Shown here one piece after another: positions 1 through 8,895 of a stretch of 64,000 nt of DNA. The notes beneath the pieces are model-generated. The model was not told the origin of the DNA and searched no databases. It saw only the letters and a list, made by a program, of their open reading frames with translations. The stretch covers positions 2,480,001-2,544,000 of the forward strand of contig NZ_JAFBCD010000001.1 in assembly GCF_016907545.1 (NCBI RefSeq), written 5' to 3'. Position 1 is the stretch's first letter. Every line of letters begins with the position of its first letter. The DNA is from Paenarthrobacter ilicis. GTDB taxonomy: Bacteria; Actinomycetota; Actinomycetes; Actinomycetales; Micrococcaceae. A program made the translations under genes and the position numbers.

Positions 1-978
1 GGCCGTGCGGACCTGGAGTTCCATCTTGTCCACGCGGGGCGTGAGCTTTGCAGCGTCCTTGGCGGCATCGGCCGCATCAACCGTGGTGGCGACCTGTTCC
101 AGGATGCGCTGCAGTTGCGATTCCAACATGACCGGGGTGCCGCCGTCTTCCGCGGCCGCAGAGGAACTGGCGCTGGGCTGCGGTGTAGTGGTGGCCTGGG
201 CGGCAACAGCAGTCCCGCCCACCATGACGGCGGCCACAGCCGCAGCAACGGCGGTTACGCGCAGCGCCGGTCCGTCGGAACCGGACGGACGACGGCGGGG
301 CTCGCCTTCTGTGGGTTCCTGCACGGGGAGCGCGCTGGTCGCTTCACCCTTCGAGGAATCATCGCCGTCATGACGACGGTTGCCCAGCGCCTTGGCGATG
401 AACGGCAAGACAGCGCCCACCAGAATGATGATGATGCCCAGAACGATCAACGGAACAGCCCACGGGGTGGTGGCATTGTTGGGGAAGGTCATGGAGATGG
501 CCGACGGTGCAGGCTTGGTGCCGTCCGCGGCTACCAGCAAGGACCATTCGCCATCCGCCGGCGGGTTCCAGGTGTAGTCCAGTTCGCCGTTGGCTTCCTC
601 GGTGCTGACCCAGAGATCCGATCCAGCAGGGGAAGGTGCAGTTGCTTCGCCGTCGGCCGAGGACACTTCCAGGGACTTCTGATCAGCCGTAACGCCGGTC
701 AGGGTGTTGTGGGCGGTCTTGCCGACCCAGGCTTCGACGTCGTCAGGACGTCCGGTGGAGACGGTGTAATTGCCCTCGCCCTGGATTTTGATCTTCACCG
801 GCCCGTCATGGACGGCAATCAGCTTTTGATCAATCACAGTCAGGGGGGCAGCTTTGGTATCACCGGGCACCGAAGCCGTTACGGTCTCGGAGGGAGCCCA
901 AAAAGTCAGCTGGCCAATGCCGGCCAGCATGGTCAGCAGGCCCAGCAGCACCAGCAAGGCTGCAGTCTTCAAACGCAC
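1..978 (-). CDS. Membrane-anchored protein of unknown function (3' end beyond window)
   Basis: I do not recognise the family. The frame is open from a GTG at 978 to base 1, so the first 326 residues are seen and the C-terminus is outside. A hydrophobic segment lies at residues 5-28, followed by a mostly beta-type outer region (about 30-170) with several Asp/Gly/Trp positions. A second membrane segment (172-198) leads into a short RRHDGDD charged stretch. A third Ala/Val segment (about 241-262) leads into Ser/Ala/Gln-rich sequence with a possible coiled coil (residues 285-320). The GTG was chosen because the signal-like segment starts directly after it and no upstream ATG precedes it in frame. 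The gene is divergent from the AI-2E permease gene. It looks like an envelope protein; no enzymatic motif is visible. Confidence 0.75.
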   Translation of the reverse strand, partial: MRLKTAALLVLLGLLTMLAGIGQLTFWAPSETVTASVPGDTKAAPLTVIDQKLIAVHDGPVKIKIQGEGNYTVSTGRPDDVEAWVGKTAHNTLTGVTADQKSLEVSSADGEATAPSPAGSDLWVSTEEANGELDYTWNPPADGEWSLLVAADGTKPAPSAISMTFPNNATTPWAVPLIVLGIIIILVGAVLPFIAKALGNRRHDGDDSSKGEATSALPVQEPTEGEPRRRPSGSDGPALRVTAVAAAVAAVMVGGTAVAAQATTTPQPSASSSAAAEDGGTPVMLESQLQRILEQVATTVDAADAAKDAAKLTPRVDKMELQVRTA

Positions 979-1195
979 AGGATCACCTATCATCAGCGGT
1001 CGTTGAACTTCAAGGGTAACCGTTTTGTTATCAGAGAGTCAGATCCGCCGGGTGTGCGCAATGTCCCAAAAAGCGCGCGGTGGTGCCGGATCAGCGTCAT
1101 TCCGCGCTCCTGATAGTGTGGCGATGATCATGGTCCCCGGGGTGCCCGGAACCCCGATCGGCCCTGAACCACCAATAAGAAGGCAGTTAAACCGC

Positions 1196-2488
1196 GTGAA
1201 AGAACCCTTGGACCCCAGCCACTCCAACGAGCCCGGGTCACGTGCGGCAGACAGATCTTCGGATGGCACAACGGCCGCGGTTCCGGTCCGCACAGGATGG
1301 TTGGCCTCCCTCGGGAGACGATTGCGCCAACCCATCCCCGGGGCACGTGACAGGGTCCGGTTTGAGATGCCGCCGGAGGATCAGTCCTCCAACGACTCCG
1401 AAGACCTCCGCCACGAGGACGACCACGGATTTGGTGCTCCCGGTCCCCGCATGTCCTCCCAGCACCCCTTGTATGTGGGTTTCATGGGTACGGCCGGAGT
1501 CGGCGTGGCCTTGGCTGTGTTCTATATAGCCAGCAACACCACGCAGCTCATCCTGTGGATTGTGGCAGCCCTTTTCATCGCACTGGGTTTGGATCCGGTG
1601 GTTCGTTGGCTGGAATCGCGCAAGGTTCCACGGCCTGCGGGAATCCTGCTGTCCGTCTCCGTCCTGGTACTCGCTGTGGCCGGCTTTTTTGCCACCCTGA
1701 TCCCCACGATTGTGGAGCAGGTGACGGAAATCGTGCGGCAGGCGCCGGACTGGATCCGCGAATTCCTCAACTCCGACTTTTTCCGCAACGTTGACAGCCA
1801 ATTCGGCATCCGCGACCGTATCACCACGGAACTGGACAAGTTCGTCAAGGATCCCGAGGCCATGGGAGGCATCTTCGGAGGCGTGGTTGGCTTCGGTTCA
1901 ACCGTGGCCAACGGCCTCTTTGGCTCCCTGATTGTCCTGGTACTGAGCCTGTACTTCCTGGCAGCCCTTCCGTCCATGAAAAAGTGGGCCTACCGGCTTG
2001 CACCGCGCTCGCGCCGGCCCCGCGTGGAGGCTCTGTCCGAGGCCATTACTGACTCGGTGGGCAATTACGTGATCGGGCAGGCCTGCGTTGCCCTGTTGAA
2101 TGCCATCTTCGCTTTTATTGTGATGACCATTCTTGGCGTGCCATTCAGCGTTCTTTTGGCCTTCGTCGTTCTGCTTCTTGCGTTCATCCCCTTGGTGGGT
2201 GGCGTGATCGCGGCTGTGGTGGTCATTCTGGTATCGCTGACGGCGGGATGGCAGACCGCTGTTGTCTACGCCATCGCCTACTTCGCCTACCTGCAGTTCG
2301 AGGCCTACTTCATCTCCCCGCGCATTATGCAAAGGGCCGTTGCCGTTCCCGGTGCCGTCGCTGTGATTTCAGTGATCGCCGGCGGCAGCCTGCTGGGTGT
2401 CCTGGGAGCACTGATCGCCATTCCCACCGCAGCGGCCATCATGTTGCTGATCAAGGAAGTGTTCATCGTTCGCCAGGACCGCCACTAA
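1196..2488 (+). CDS. AI-2E family transporter (PF01594-type permease)
   Basis: Integral membrane protein of about 430 residues. The first 90 residues are hydrophilic and low in complexity. After that come about eight hydrophobic segments in the usual AI-2E/PerM arrangement: a pair at the start of the core, a soluble stretch around PDWIREFLNSDFF, then the closely packed C-terminal helices with the ALIAIPTAAAIMLL ending. Family members are poorly understood exporters (some move autoinducer-2, others Na+ or H+), so the substrate is unknown. The frame is open further upstream to a TTG at 1025, but the early part reads like non-coding sequence. I prefer the GTG at 1196, which has AGAAGG about 12 nt upstream. 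A start at one of the ATGs inside the hydrophilic region is also possible. Convergent with the hydrolase gene downstream. Confidence 0.85.
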   Translation: MKEPLDPSHSNEPGSRAADRSSDGTTAAVPVRTGWLASLGRRLRQPIPGARDRVRFEMPPEDQSSNDSEDLRHEDDHGFGAPGPRMSSQHPLYVGFMGTAGVGVALAVFYIASNTTQLILWIVAALFIALGLDPVVRWLESRKVPRPAGILLSVSVLVLAVAGFFATLIPTIVEQVTEIVRQAPDWIREFLNSDFFRNVDSQFGIRDRITTELDKFVKDPEAMGGIFGGVVGFGSTVANGLFGSLIVLVLSLYFLAALPSMKKWAYRLAPRSRRPRVEALSEAITDSVGNYVIGQACVALLNAIFAFIVMTILGVPFSVLLAFVVLLLAFIPLVGGVIAAVVVILVSLTAGWQTAVVYAIAYFAYLQFEAYFISPRIMQRAVAVPGAVAVISVIAGGSLLGVLGALIAIPTAAAIMLLIKEVFIVRQDRH

Positions 2489-2549
2489 GGGCCGGCAGCG
2501 GCACCAAGACCTGCACCGGCACTTTCGCGGGACCGGCAGCCAGTGCCCT

Positions 2550-3344
2550 TCAGGCGTTGGCTACCGGACCTGCCCACTCGCGTGGCAGGCCGGCGTGTCC
2601 GGCACCTGCCGGAGTGACGTCGTCGACGATTTCATCCAGGACACGCGCGGCGTACTTTTCGCCGACCCACAGGTGCTTTGCGCCGTCCACGCCCACCAGC
2701 CTGGCCTGCGGAACAATACTGAACCGTTCCGCGGCTGCGGCGGGTTGCAGGTAGTCGTCGTGCTCCGGAACCAGCACCGCCAGCGGTTTCCCTGATGCCG
2801 CCCACTCCTTGAGGTGAACGTCCGTTGCCCGGTGCAGCGGCGGCGAAAGCAGGACCGCCCCCTCAATCGCTCCTGCCACGGGCTCCACAGCTCCGTACAT
2901 CAGCGCGAGCTCGGTGCCGAAGGACCATCCCACCAGCCAGCGGTTGGGAAGCCCTCGTTCGACGGCGAACCGAACGGCAGCCTCGACGTCGAAACGTTCG
3001 CCAATGCCCTCCTCGAACTGACCGTCGCTGGTACCGCGTGGGGACGACGTGCCTCGTGTATTGAAGCGGAGCACCGCGACGCCGGCCAGCGCCGGAAGCC
3101 TGTACGAGGCCTTGCGGTAAACATGGGAATCCATGAAGCCGCCATGCGTGGGCAGTGGATGGAGGGTAATCAGGGTTGCTGTGATCGCTCCGGACTCCGG
3201 GAGGGCCAACTCCCCCACCAGCACCTTGCCGTCTTCCGTGGTGATTTCCACGTTCTCCCGCCGCGCGGGCAGGACCGTTGAGGCCCTGATCTCCGACGGC
3301 GCATCCTGGGGGGCGAACACGAACGAGGCGGGGTCGAAAGTCAT
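2550..3344 (-). CDS. Alpha/beta hydrolase (dienelactone-hydrolase/esterase-like)
   Basis: 264-residue cytoplasmic alpha/beta hydrolase. The nucleophile elbow G-W-S-F-G places the serine at residue 141. An Asp in EHDDY (196/197) and His224 in AKHLW complete a plausible triad. HPLPTHGG near residue 62 forms the oxyanion-side strand and turn, and RFNTRGTSSPRG is typical of the short-chain hydrolases related to YfbR/YheT-like and peptidase S9-like enzymes. The substrate cannot be read from the sequence. The start codon is an ATG with no Shine-Dalgarno sequence; instead TAGTCT lies 7 nt before it, suggesting leaderless translation (separate entry). The gene stands alone, convergent with the AI-2E permease. 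Confidence 0.85.
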   Translation of the reverse strand: MTFDPASFVFAPQDAPSEIRASTVLPARRENVEITTEDGKVLVGELALPESGAITATLITLHPLPTHGGFMDSHVYRKASYRLPALAGVAVLRFNTRGTSSPRGTSDGQFEEGIGERFDVEAAVRFAVERGLPNRWLVGWSFGTELALMYGAVEPVAGAIEGAVLLSPPLHRATDVHLKEWAASGKPLAVLVPEHDDYLQPAAAAERFSIVPQARLVGVDGAKHLWVGEKYAARVLDEIVDDVTPAGAGHAGLPREWAGPVANA

Positions 3345-3351
3345 GCTTCCA

Positions 3352-3357
3352 AGACTA
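3352..3357 (-). promoter_or_regulatory. -10 element of a leaderless promoter for the hydrolase gene
   Basis: TAGTCT on the minus strand ends exactly 7 nt before the ATG at 3344. Transcription starting at the usual distance from this element would begin at the start codon itself. No ribosome binding site is visible. The same arrangement recurs at several other genes in this window. Confidence 0.5.
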
Positions 3358-3362
3358 GCGAA

Positions 3363-3707
3363 TCAGCGGTAACGGTACGTCCGGCCGGTCCAGCAGTTGG
3401 TGTGCCAGTGCCGGCGCTCAGCCAAACCAGCAGCCTGCCCGAACAAGTGGCTGTCCGACCACACCACCAGATGCGCGATTCCAGGGACAATCGCAGTGGA
3501 ACAACCCGGGCAGATGTACTGCTTTTCAGCTTTCCTGGCCGTCATGGTCCGCACCATCCAGTCACCGTCCGGTGCACTCTCGCGCCGCGCGATTCCACTG
3601 CGGGCACGTTCCAAGTCCAACTCCGGCACCGGTTCTGCCCACTTGCCGCCTCCCTGCCCCGGGCGGGCAGAGGACGCGTTGCGGCGGGGACGGTTGGAAC
3701 GGGGCAT
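3363..3707 (-). CDS. Small zinc-ribbon-like protein (annotated ATP/GTP-binding in relatives)
   Basis: 114-residue basic protein of unknown function that I recall as common in Arthrobacter and other actinobacteria, often under the uninformative name ATP/GTP-binding protein. No P-loop is present. What is visible is a CPGC knuckle (Cys66, Cys69) and a downstream HWHTNC (His100, His102, Cys105), which together could bind one metal ion. The N-terminus is rich in Arg and Pro. The frame is open upstream to 3770, but the start [10 protein letters not shown] at 3707 matches the way the family usually begins. The first bases lie close to the divergent nucS gene, so the two promoters share about 50 bp. 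Confidence 0.75.
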   Translation of the reverse strand: MPRSNRPRRNASSARPGQGGGKWAEPVPELDLERARSGIARRESAPDGDWMVRTMTARKAEKQYICPGCSTAIVPGIAHLVVWSDSHLFGQAAGLAERRHWHTNCWTGRTYRYR

Positions 3708-3756
3708 GGTTCCATTCTGCCCCAGCCGCGGCATGGCAGACGGTATTGTGGAGCGG

Positions 3757-4452
3757 GTGCGACTCGTCATAGCCCGTTGTTCTGTTGATTACGTTGGCCG
3801 CCTCAAGGCCCACCTCCCCCTGGCTACCCGCCTCCTGCTGGTCAAAGCCGATGGCTCGGTCCTGGTGCATTCCGATGGCGGTTCCTATAAACCGCTGAAC
3901 TGGATGAGCCCACCAGCCACGCTGCGCGTCACCTCACCCGAGGAGACCGACGTGGAAGAGGGCGTGATCGAGCAGTGGACTGTGCAGTCCGCCAAAACCG
4001 ACGACCGGCTCATCATCAACATCTACGAGCACCTGCACGACACCTCGCATGAGCTGGGCACGGATCCGGGACTCATCAAGGACGGCGTCGAAGCGGATCT
4101 GCAGCGGCTCCTCGCTGAGCAGATCGAGACCCTCGGCGCCGGGTATTCGCTGATCCGCCGGGAATACTTCACGGCCATCGGCCCCGTGGACATCCTTGCG
4201 CGGGATGCCAAGGGAGCCACGGTGGCGATCGAACTGAAACGCCGCGGCGACATCGACGGCGTCGAGCAGCTGACCCGGTACTTGGAACTCCTCAACCGGG
4301 ACCCCCTGCTGGCCCCCGTGCGCGGTATCTTCGCAGCCCAGCAAATCAAGCCGCAGGCCAAGGTCCTGGCCAACGATCGCGGCATCGACTGCGTGACCCT
4401 GGACTATGACGCCATGCGCGGCGTGGATGACAGCGAGTCCCGCCTCTTCTGA
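3757..4452 (+). CDS. nucS: Mismatch-specific endonuclease NucS/EndoMS
   Basis: NucS makes double-strand cuts at mismatches and provides the non-canonical mismatch repair of actinobacteria lacking MutS and MutL. The 231-residue length is typical. The N-terminal half is the DNA-binding/dimerisation domain, starting [16 protein letters not shown]. The C-terminal half is a RecB-like nuclease: Asp145 in GPVDILARD and Glu159-x-Lys161 in IELKRR are the metal-binding residues, with QLTRY following. The chain ends in SRLF, which resembles the C-terminal clamp-binding tail reported for actinobacterial EndoMS. The GTG at 3757 is chosen because it gives the family N-terminus; GGAG lies just upstream. The much longer open frame to 3397 overlaps the divergent gene and is not credible. 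Confidence 0.95.
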   Translation: MRLVIARCSVDYVGRLKAHLPLATRLLLVKADGSVLVHSDGGSYKPLNWMSPPATLRVTSPEETDVEEGVIEQWTVQSAKTDDRLIINIYEHLHDTSHELGTDPGLIKDGVEADLQRLLAEQIETLGAGYSLIRREYFTAIGPVDILARDAKGATVAIELKRRGDIDGVEQLTRYLELLNRDPLLAPVRGIFAAQQIKPQAKVLANDRGIDCVTLDYDAMRGVDDSESRLF

Positions 4453-4484
4453 GCGCAACCTGCGATCCCTGTGCTGCCGGACAC

Positions 4485-4490
4485 TAGACT
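4485..4490 (+). promoter_or_regulatory. -10 element of a leaderless promoter for nagA
   Basis: TAGACT lies 7 nt before the nagA ATG at 4498, the distance expected if the A of ATG is the first transcribed base. No Shine-Dalgarno sequence precedes the ATG. A -35 hexamer is not convincing. Confidence 0.5.
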
Positions 4491-4497
4491 CGTGTTT

Positions 4498-5748
4498 ATG
4501 ACTGCCGCAGATCGTTATTCAGGACCCTCAGCGCCAAGCCACCAAATCATCAAGGGAACGCTGGTCAGCGATGGCCAGGTGGTGGAAGATGGCCTGCTGG
4601 CCCTGGAAGGCGACCGGATCGCTTATGCAGGTCCGGCACAGGGTTTTGATACCGATGCCCATGAAGGATTCGGTGGCGCCGTGCGCTTGGGGGTCCCGAG
4701 CGGCAGTTTCCTTCTGCCGGGACTCGTTGACGTCCACTGCCACGGCGGCAATGGCGGGGACTTCCCCGGAGGAGACGAAGATTCGGCGCGCAAGGCGGCC
4801 GATTTCCTGCACCGCTCCGGCACCACGACATTCTTGGCCAGCATGGTCACCGCGCCCCGGGAAGATCTTCTCCGCGGCATCAAAACGTTCGTGAAGCTTG
4901 TCGATGAAGGCCTGGTGGCCGGAATCCACCTTGAGGGCCCCTTCCTCTCCCATGCGAGGTGCGGTGCGCAGAATCCCGCGTATCTGTTGGAGCCGGACCT
5001 GGACCTCATGGCGGAGCTGGTCGGGGCCGCCGACGGCAAGTTGACCACCATGACCTACGCTCCTGAGCTGCCGGGTGCCGGTGCGCTGGTTGACCTGATG
5101 ACATCGCACGGAGTGACGCCTTCGCTGGGACATACAGACTGCGACGACGCGACGGCGGCAATGTCGCTCGCGGCAGCCCGCGACGGTCTGGAGCTTGCAG
5201 GGTTCGACGGCGTCAGCTCGCTTCCCACCGTGACGCACCTTTTCAATGGGATGCCGCCGCTCCATCACCGTGCTCCAGGACCCGTGGCGGCCTGCCTGCG
5301 AATGGCCCAGGAAGGAAAAGCCGTGGTGGAACTCATCGCAGACGGAACCCACCTGGATCCCAGCACCGTAGCCACCGTTTTCCAGCTGGTAGGTGCTGCC
5401 AACATCCTTCTGGTCACGGACTCCATGGCCGCCGCCGGCTTGTCCGATGGCAGCTACATGCTCGGGCCTTCTCCTGTCACTGTCCGGGACGGGGTGGCCA
5501 CACTGGATGCCACCGGCTCCATTGCGGGTGGTACCGCCACCTTGCTTGACGTGGTTCGCAAAACCGTCGACGCCGGCGTATCCCTGACCGATGCCGTCCA
5601 TTCCGCAACAGCAGTTCCCGCGGCCGTCCTGGGACTGTCCGACGAAATCGGTGGATTGCGGCGCGGGCTGAGGGCAGATGTCATCGTCACCGATCAGGAC
5701 CTCGAGCTCACCGGCGTACTCCGCAATGGCCAATGGCTTCACGGGTAA
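4498..5748 (+). CDS. nagA: N-acetylglucosamine-6-phosphate deacetylase
   Basis: Hydrolyses GlcNAc-6-phosphate to glucosamine-6-phosphate and acetate in amino-sugar use and wall recycling. The 416-residue protein has the amidohydrolase layout: a short beta-sandwich entry, then DVHCHGG (metal-site HxH), HLEGPFL with the metal-bridging Glu, SLGHTD and THLFNGM with the next His ligands, and VTDSMAAAG with the catalytic Asp. The C-terminus returns to the beta-sandwich (LRADVIVTDQDLEL). An in-frame GTG at 4471 exists, but the ATG at 4498 is preferred because a -10 element sits 7 nt before it. No nagB or PTS genes lie next to it, so it probably acts alone or with genes elsewhere. Confidence 0.93.
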   Translation: MTAADRYSGPSAPSHQIIKGTLVSDGQVVEDGLLALEGDRIAYAGPAQGFDTDAHEGFGGAVRLGVPSGSFLLPGLVDVHCHGGNGGDFPGGDEDSARKAADFLHRSGTTTFLASMVTAPREDLLRGIKTFVKLVDEGLVAGIHLEGPFLSHARCGAQNPAYLLEPDLDLMAELVGAADGKLTTMTYAPELPGAGALVDLMTSHGVTPSLGHTDCDDATAAMSLAAARDGLELAGFDGVSSLPTVTHLFNGMPPLHHRAPGPVAACLRMAQEGKAVVELIADGTHLDPSTVATVFQLVGAANILLVTDSMAAAGLSDGSYMLGPSPVTVRDGVATLDATGSIAGGTATLLDVVRKTVDAGVSLTDAVHSATAVPAAVLGLSDEIGGLRRGLRADVIVTDQDLELTGVLRNGQWLHG

Positions 5749-6021
5749 AGTCCCCCGGGAATTCATCCGGGATGGCGTTACCTTCTTTTTACCGAAAATT
5801 TTCTTCGATTACCCAAGAGACCGTTGACCAGCGGCGGGGCTCATGAAAGTGTTGTAGCAGTCTTTGTGTAGGTGGTTTTCATGCTCGCAAGACGTGTTGC
5901 GAGCGTGAAGCTCCTGCGAAACCAAGCGGCCCCGGCCAGAATGGAATCCAAGGTCTTCTCGCGGAGTAACAAAGCCGATACGAGGTGTATCGGATTGCTT
6001 TTCCATTATGAGGAGAAATAC
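5749..6021 (+). promoter_or_regulatory. Promoter region and long structured 5' leader of the cold-shock gene
   Basis: 273 nt without a credible gene. TTGACC at 5824-5829 could be a -35 element, although no good -10 follows at 17 nt. Two perfect hairpins can be drawn: GCTCGCAA (5883-5890) with TTGCGAGC (5897-5904), and CGATAC (5976-5981) with GTATCG (5987-5992), the second about 30 nt before the start codon. Long leaders that refold with temperature are known for cspA-type mRNAs. The role here is inferred from position. Confidence 0.5.
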
Positions 6022-6225
6022 ATGGCACAGGGAACCGTCAAGTGGTTCAACGCTGAAAAGGGCTTCGGCTTCATTACCCCGGATGACTCGGATGGCGACG
6101 TCTTCGTTCACTACTCCGAAATCCAGACCGGCGGCTTCAAGACCCTCGACGAGAACCAGCGCGTTCAGTTCGAAATCGGTCAGGGCGCCAAGGGTCCCCA
6201 GGCAACCGGCGTCACCGTCGTCTAG
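6022..6225 (+). CDS. Cold-shock protein (CspA family)
   Basis: 67-residue single OB-fold nucleic-acid chaperone. It carries both RNA-binding motifs: KGFGFITP (RNP1) and VFVHYSEI (RNP2). It starts [17 protein letters not shown], the standard family start, with GAGGAGAA 6-8 nt upstream of the ATG. The frame is open further upstream, but that part is leader sequence. The protein melts RNA structure and is usually abundant at low temperature or in general. A strong terminator follows 43 nt after the stop, so the gene is monocistronic. Confidence 0.97.
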   Translation: MAQGTVKWFNAEKGFGFITPDDSDGDVFVHYSEIQTGGFKTLDENQRVQFEIGQGAKGPQATGVTVV

Positions 6226-6267
6226 CCTCAGCACCTGCCTTCGCCCGATCCCTGATGGGGCGCAGCG

Positions 6268-6296
6268 GAAACCCCGGTCCTTTGGGCCGGGGTTTC
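6268..6296 (+). terminator. Intrinsic terminator after the cold-shock gene
   Basis: Perfect 10-bp stem GAAACCCCGG / CCGGGGTTTC with a 9-nt loop. The 3' arm ends in TTTC and TGCTG follows, so the T tract is short. It may serve both strands, because the lipid-synthase gene ends at 6382 from the other side. Confidence 0.8.
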
Positions 6297-6381
6297 TGCT
6301 GTTAAGGAAGCGGGCGGGAAATGCCCCGCCGGCAACACGGCAGGAATGCCGCCAGCCCACCTTTGTCAGGGAGTTGAAAAT

Positions 6382-8895
6382 TCAACCAACAAGTGTCCGG
6401 AGAAGCCGTGCTGTTTGTCGGACGGATAATCCCGGAAGATAGGCGCGACTCAATGCGCGCCCCATTGCCGGAAGGTGCAGCGGGTCCTGGTAATACATGT
6501 ACAAAGTCCGGTACTCGGGCTGGAATCGGGACTTGAAAGAAGCCAACGACCTGAATCCGTAAACCGGTTCCAATGCTTGGCCAACAACATCCAGAATTCC
6601 AGCCAAGCCCTTTGCCTGAACGATTTCCTCCTTTTCGCGGGCAAGCGGGGATCCCGACAAAGAGATCACTTCCACCGTTTCCCTGAGGTGGAGGACAGCG
6701 GAGGCAATGAGGAATTCCATGACACCGGGAAATTCGTCACCGCGGCGTCGCATGAAGTCCAAAGTCCAGCTGACAACAGCGCCATCCTCATGGACCGGAA
6801 GCCAACTGGTGACTCCGTACACAAAACCGTCCTCGTCCACGGCAACGCAGCACAGGACATTGTCATCATTGAGTTCGTCCAAACCACCCAGGGTGAAGCC
6901 CATTTCCGGAATCTTTTTTTGTGCCGCCCACTCCTCCGAGACTTCGCTGACCTGCGCACGGATTCCTTGCGGCAGCGCGGAATATGTGCTCCATCGTGCC
7001 GTGATGCCCTTTTTCGCCGCCCTGTTCAACGCGGTCCGGACGTTCTGCCACTCCTTGCCGCGGAACTCCAGATCACGGACCCTCAACCGTGTTTCCTGGG
7101 CTACAGCCACCCTGCGGAAGCCTTTGGTCTGCAGCATGGGCCATAACTCATCGGTGCAGGAGTAGAGGCAGGGCACCATCGCCTGGCGGGAACAAAACTC
7201 CAGGAAGGCCTCCGCCGTCCCTATGTGATGCTCCCTGGGCCCCAGTGGGCCTGCAAGCGTCAGTGCCACGTTTCCGTGCTGCTGGTAAGCCACTCCCCCG
7301 CTGGCTGTGTGGTTGAACCAGTATTTATTTGGCTCCCACAGCGCCATCCAGGACAAGGAGTCTCCCCCGCGTTTGACCAGTTCCCGCGCTTTTTGGCGGG
7401 ATTGCTGATCCAGGCCCCCTGCGTGGTGGCCGCGGATCAACAGAATCCAGACGCCCACCAGTGCAACCAGCCAGAAAACCGTTCCCGAGTAGGAAAAGAG
7501 GAAAACCTCCACAACGTCGCGATCGGCAAAGACTTTTCGGTAGACGCCGGGCAACGGAACCGGCAAATACTGGCGGGCGAGTTCCGCCGCCAAGCCAAGC
7601 AGGCCGCCGTCGCGATCCATGCCGCCCGACGCCGCCCACACCACGGTGTACAACACCACGAGCGTGCCTCCGGTAGCGCCAACCAGCCAGAAGACCCGGC
7701 GTCGGAGCCGGTCCGAAGACTCAACCCTGAAGTGGCCCCGGTAAAGGAGCAGCAAAATTGCCAGCACCAAAGGCACCAGCACCAAAGGCAGAAGATGGAT
7801 GACTGCGGAGTTCAACATCCCCACATGGGGCCTGCCCTGCGGCCTGGGCATACCGGCAAAAAGTGCAAGGTAGATCGTGGACAACGTCACCACTACCAGC
7901 TGGACGGCAACGGCGATCCACAAAGCCAGCCTTCGTCCACGGCGCATGCCATCGGCGCAAATCAGCAAAAGGACCACGGGAACCACAGCCAAGGCCAACC
8001 CGAAGGGCCCGGTGTAAGCCTGACGGCCCACTTCCAAGCAGGCAACATCGATGGTGCCTCCGCAGTTGTTCTCCAACTGCCCCAAAGTTGGCAGCGGATT
8101 GAGGATGACGTCGCGCAGCAACGCCAAGGGACCTGACGGGCCCTTGGCCACAGCGGTGACAATGGGACCGGCAGCAAAGATCGCCATGGTCAGGGACAGA
8201 AGATTGCGCACTTCGCGGCCTGTGGAGCGGTGCAGATGCAAATGCCCCTGGCTGCTTTGAAGCCACCACCCCACCGCCAGACCCAAGAGCGCACCGAGCA
8301 GTCCCACCACCGTTTCCGCGTGCCCCACGTAGAGAACCAGCAGCAGCGAGATGGACAGGGTGACGGTCCGCAAACGCCTCTGCCACAGGGTTGGCAACGA
8401 AGCGCTGGCTGCCAGGGCCGTAGCCAGGATTGCCCCGTAAGGGCCGATCAGCCGGAGGTCCGCCATGCGCGAGAGCCACCCGTCATCCACGTGGCGGGCA
8501 ACCTGGGTGACCAAAAAGAAAGCGGACACACATCCAAATTGCGTCCCCAGGAGCACGAGGGCCGTCCTGGAGGAACCCAGGTGCCGTTCGGCAAGTCCCA
8601 GCAGAAACAACATCATCAGAAGCGCAGTGACATAGGCAAGCGGATTGGTGGTGAAGAACAGGGAAGTCCAAATGGACCACCACTCCCCCGACTTCACGCC
8701 CTGGAGGGAAACGCCCGCTACCGGCAGCCAGTGAACAGGGGGCCCGCCCAGGAAGCTGCCTGAGAACAATGACAATGCCAGGAACAGCACAAGAACTGAC
8801 AAGGTGAAGGGCGTTGAACGCAGATGACGACCGGCCTGCTTCAGCGCAGGCACCACGACGCCACGGATGGCCAGGCTCACGACGGCAATCCCCAC
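6382..8895 (-). CDS. MprF-like aminoacyl-lipid synthase with rhomboid-like N-terminal membrane domain
   Basis: 837-residue membrane protein. The C-terminal part (about residues 530-820) is a DUF2156/PF09924 aminoacyl-tRNA-dependent transferase of the MprF type (double GNAT fold), which moves an amino acid from tRNA onto a membrane lipid to reduce negative charge. The front part has about 12 membrane segments. Residues 60-220 read like a rhomboid: SGEWWSIWTSLF, a long helix ending GLAERHLGSSR, LIGPYGAILA where rhomboids have GxSG, and GHAETVVGLLGALLGLAVG where they have the His-helix. The catalytic Ser is replaced (GPYG), so protease activity is unlikely. The gene overlaps the esterase gene by 19 nt, so the two are expressed together. 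The amino acid and lipid used are unknown. Confidence 0.8.
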   Translation of the reverse strand: MGIAVVSLAIRGVVVPALKQAGRHLRSTPFTLSVLVLFLALSLFSGSFLGGPPVHWLPVAGVSLQGVKSGEWWSIWTSLFFTTNPLAYVTALLMMLFLLGLAERHLGSSRTALVLLGTQFGCVSAFFLVTQVARHVDDGWLSRMADLRLIGPYGAILATALAASASLPTLWQRRLRTVTLSISLLLVLYVGHAETVVGLLGALLGLAVGWWLQSSQGHLHLHRSTGREVRNLLSLTMAIFAAGPIVTAVAKGPSGPLALLRDVILNPLPTLGQLENNCGGTIDVACLEVGRQAYTGPFGLALAVVPVVLLLICADGMRRGRRLALWIAVAVQLVVVTLSTIYLALFAGMPRPQGRPHVGMLNSAVIHLLPLVLVPLVLAILLLLYRGHFRVESSDRLRRRVFWLVGATGGTLVVLYTVVWAASGGMDRDGGLLGLAAELARQYLPVPLPGVYRKVFADRDVVEVFLFSYSGTVFWLVALVGVWILLIRGHHAGGLDQQSRQKARELVKRGGDSLSWMALWEPNKYWFNHTASGGVAYQQHGNVALTLAGPLGPREHHIGTAEAFLEFCSRQAMVPCLYSCTDELWPMLQTKGFRRVAVAQETRLRVRDLEFRGKEWQNVRTALNRAAKKGITARWSTYSALPQGIRAQVSEVSEEWAAQKKIPEMGFTLGGLDELNDDNVLCCVAVDEDGFVYGVTSWLPVHEDGAVVSWTLDFMRRRGDEFPGVMEFLIASAVLHLRETVEVISLSGSPLAREKEEIVQAKGLAGILDVVGQALEPVYGFRSLASFKSRFQPEYRTLYMYYQDPLHLPAMGRALSRAYLPGLSVRQTARLLRTLVG

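Noticed and set aside
3397-3756. 120-residue extension of NucS
   Set aside because: It overlaps the divergent zinc-ribbon gene and its start region; the family length of about 230 residues fits the GTG at 3757.
5872-6021. N-terminal extension of the cold-shock protein
   Set aside because: The frame is open but the sequence forms hairpins and has no conserved protein pattern; MAQGTVKWF with GAGGAGAA is the true start.
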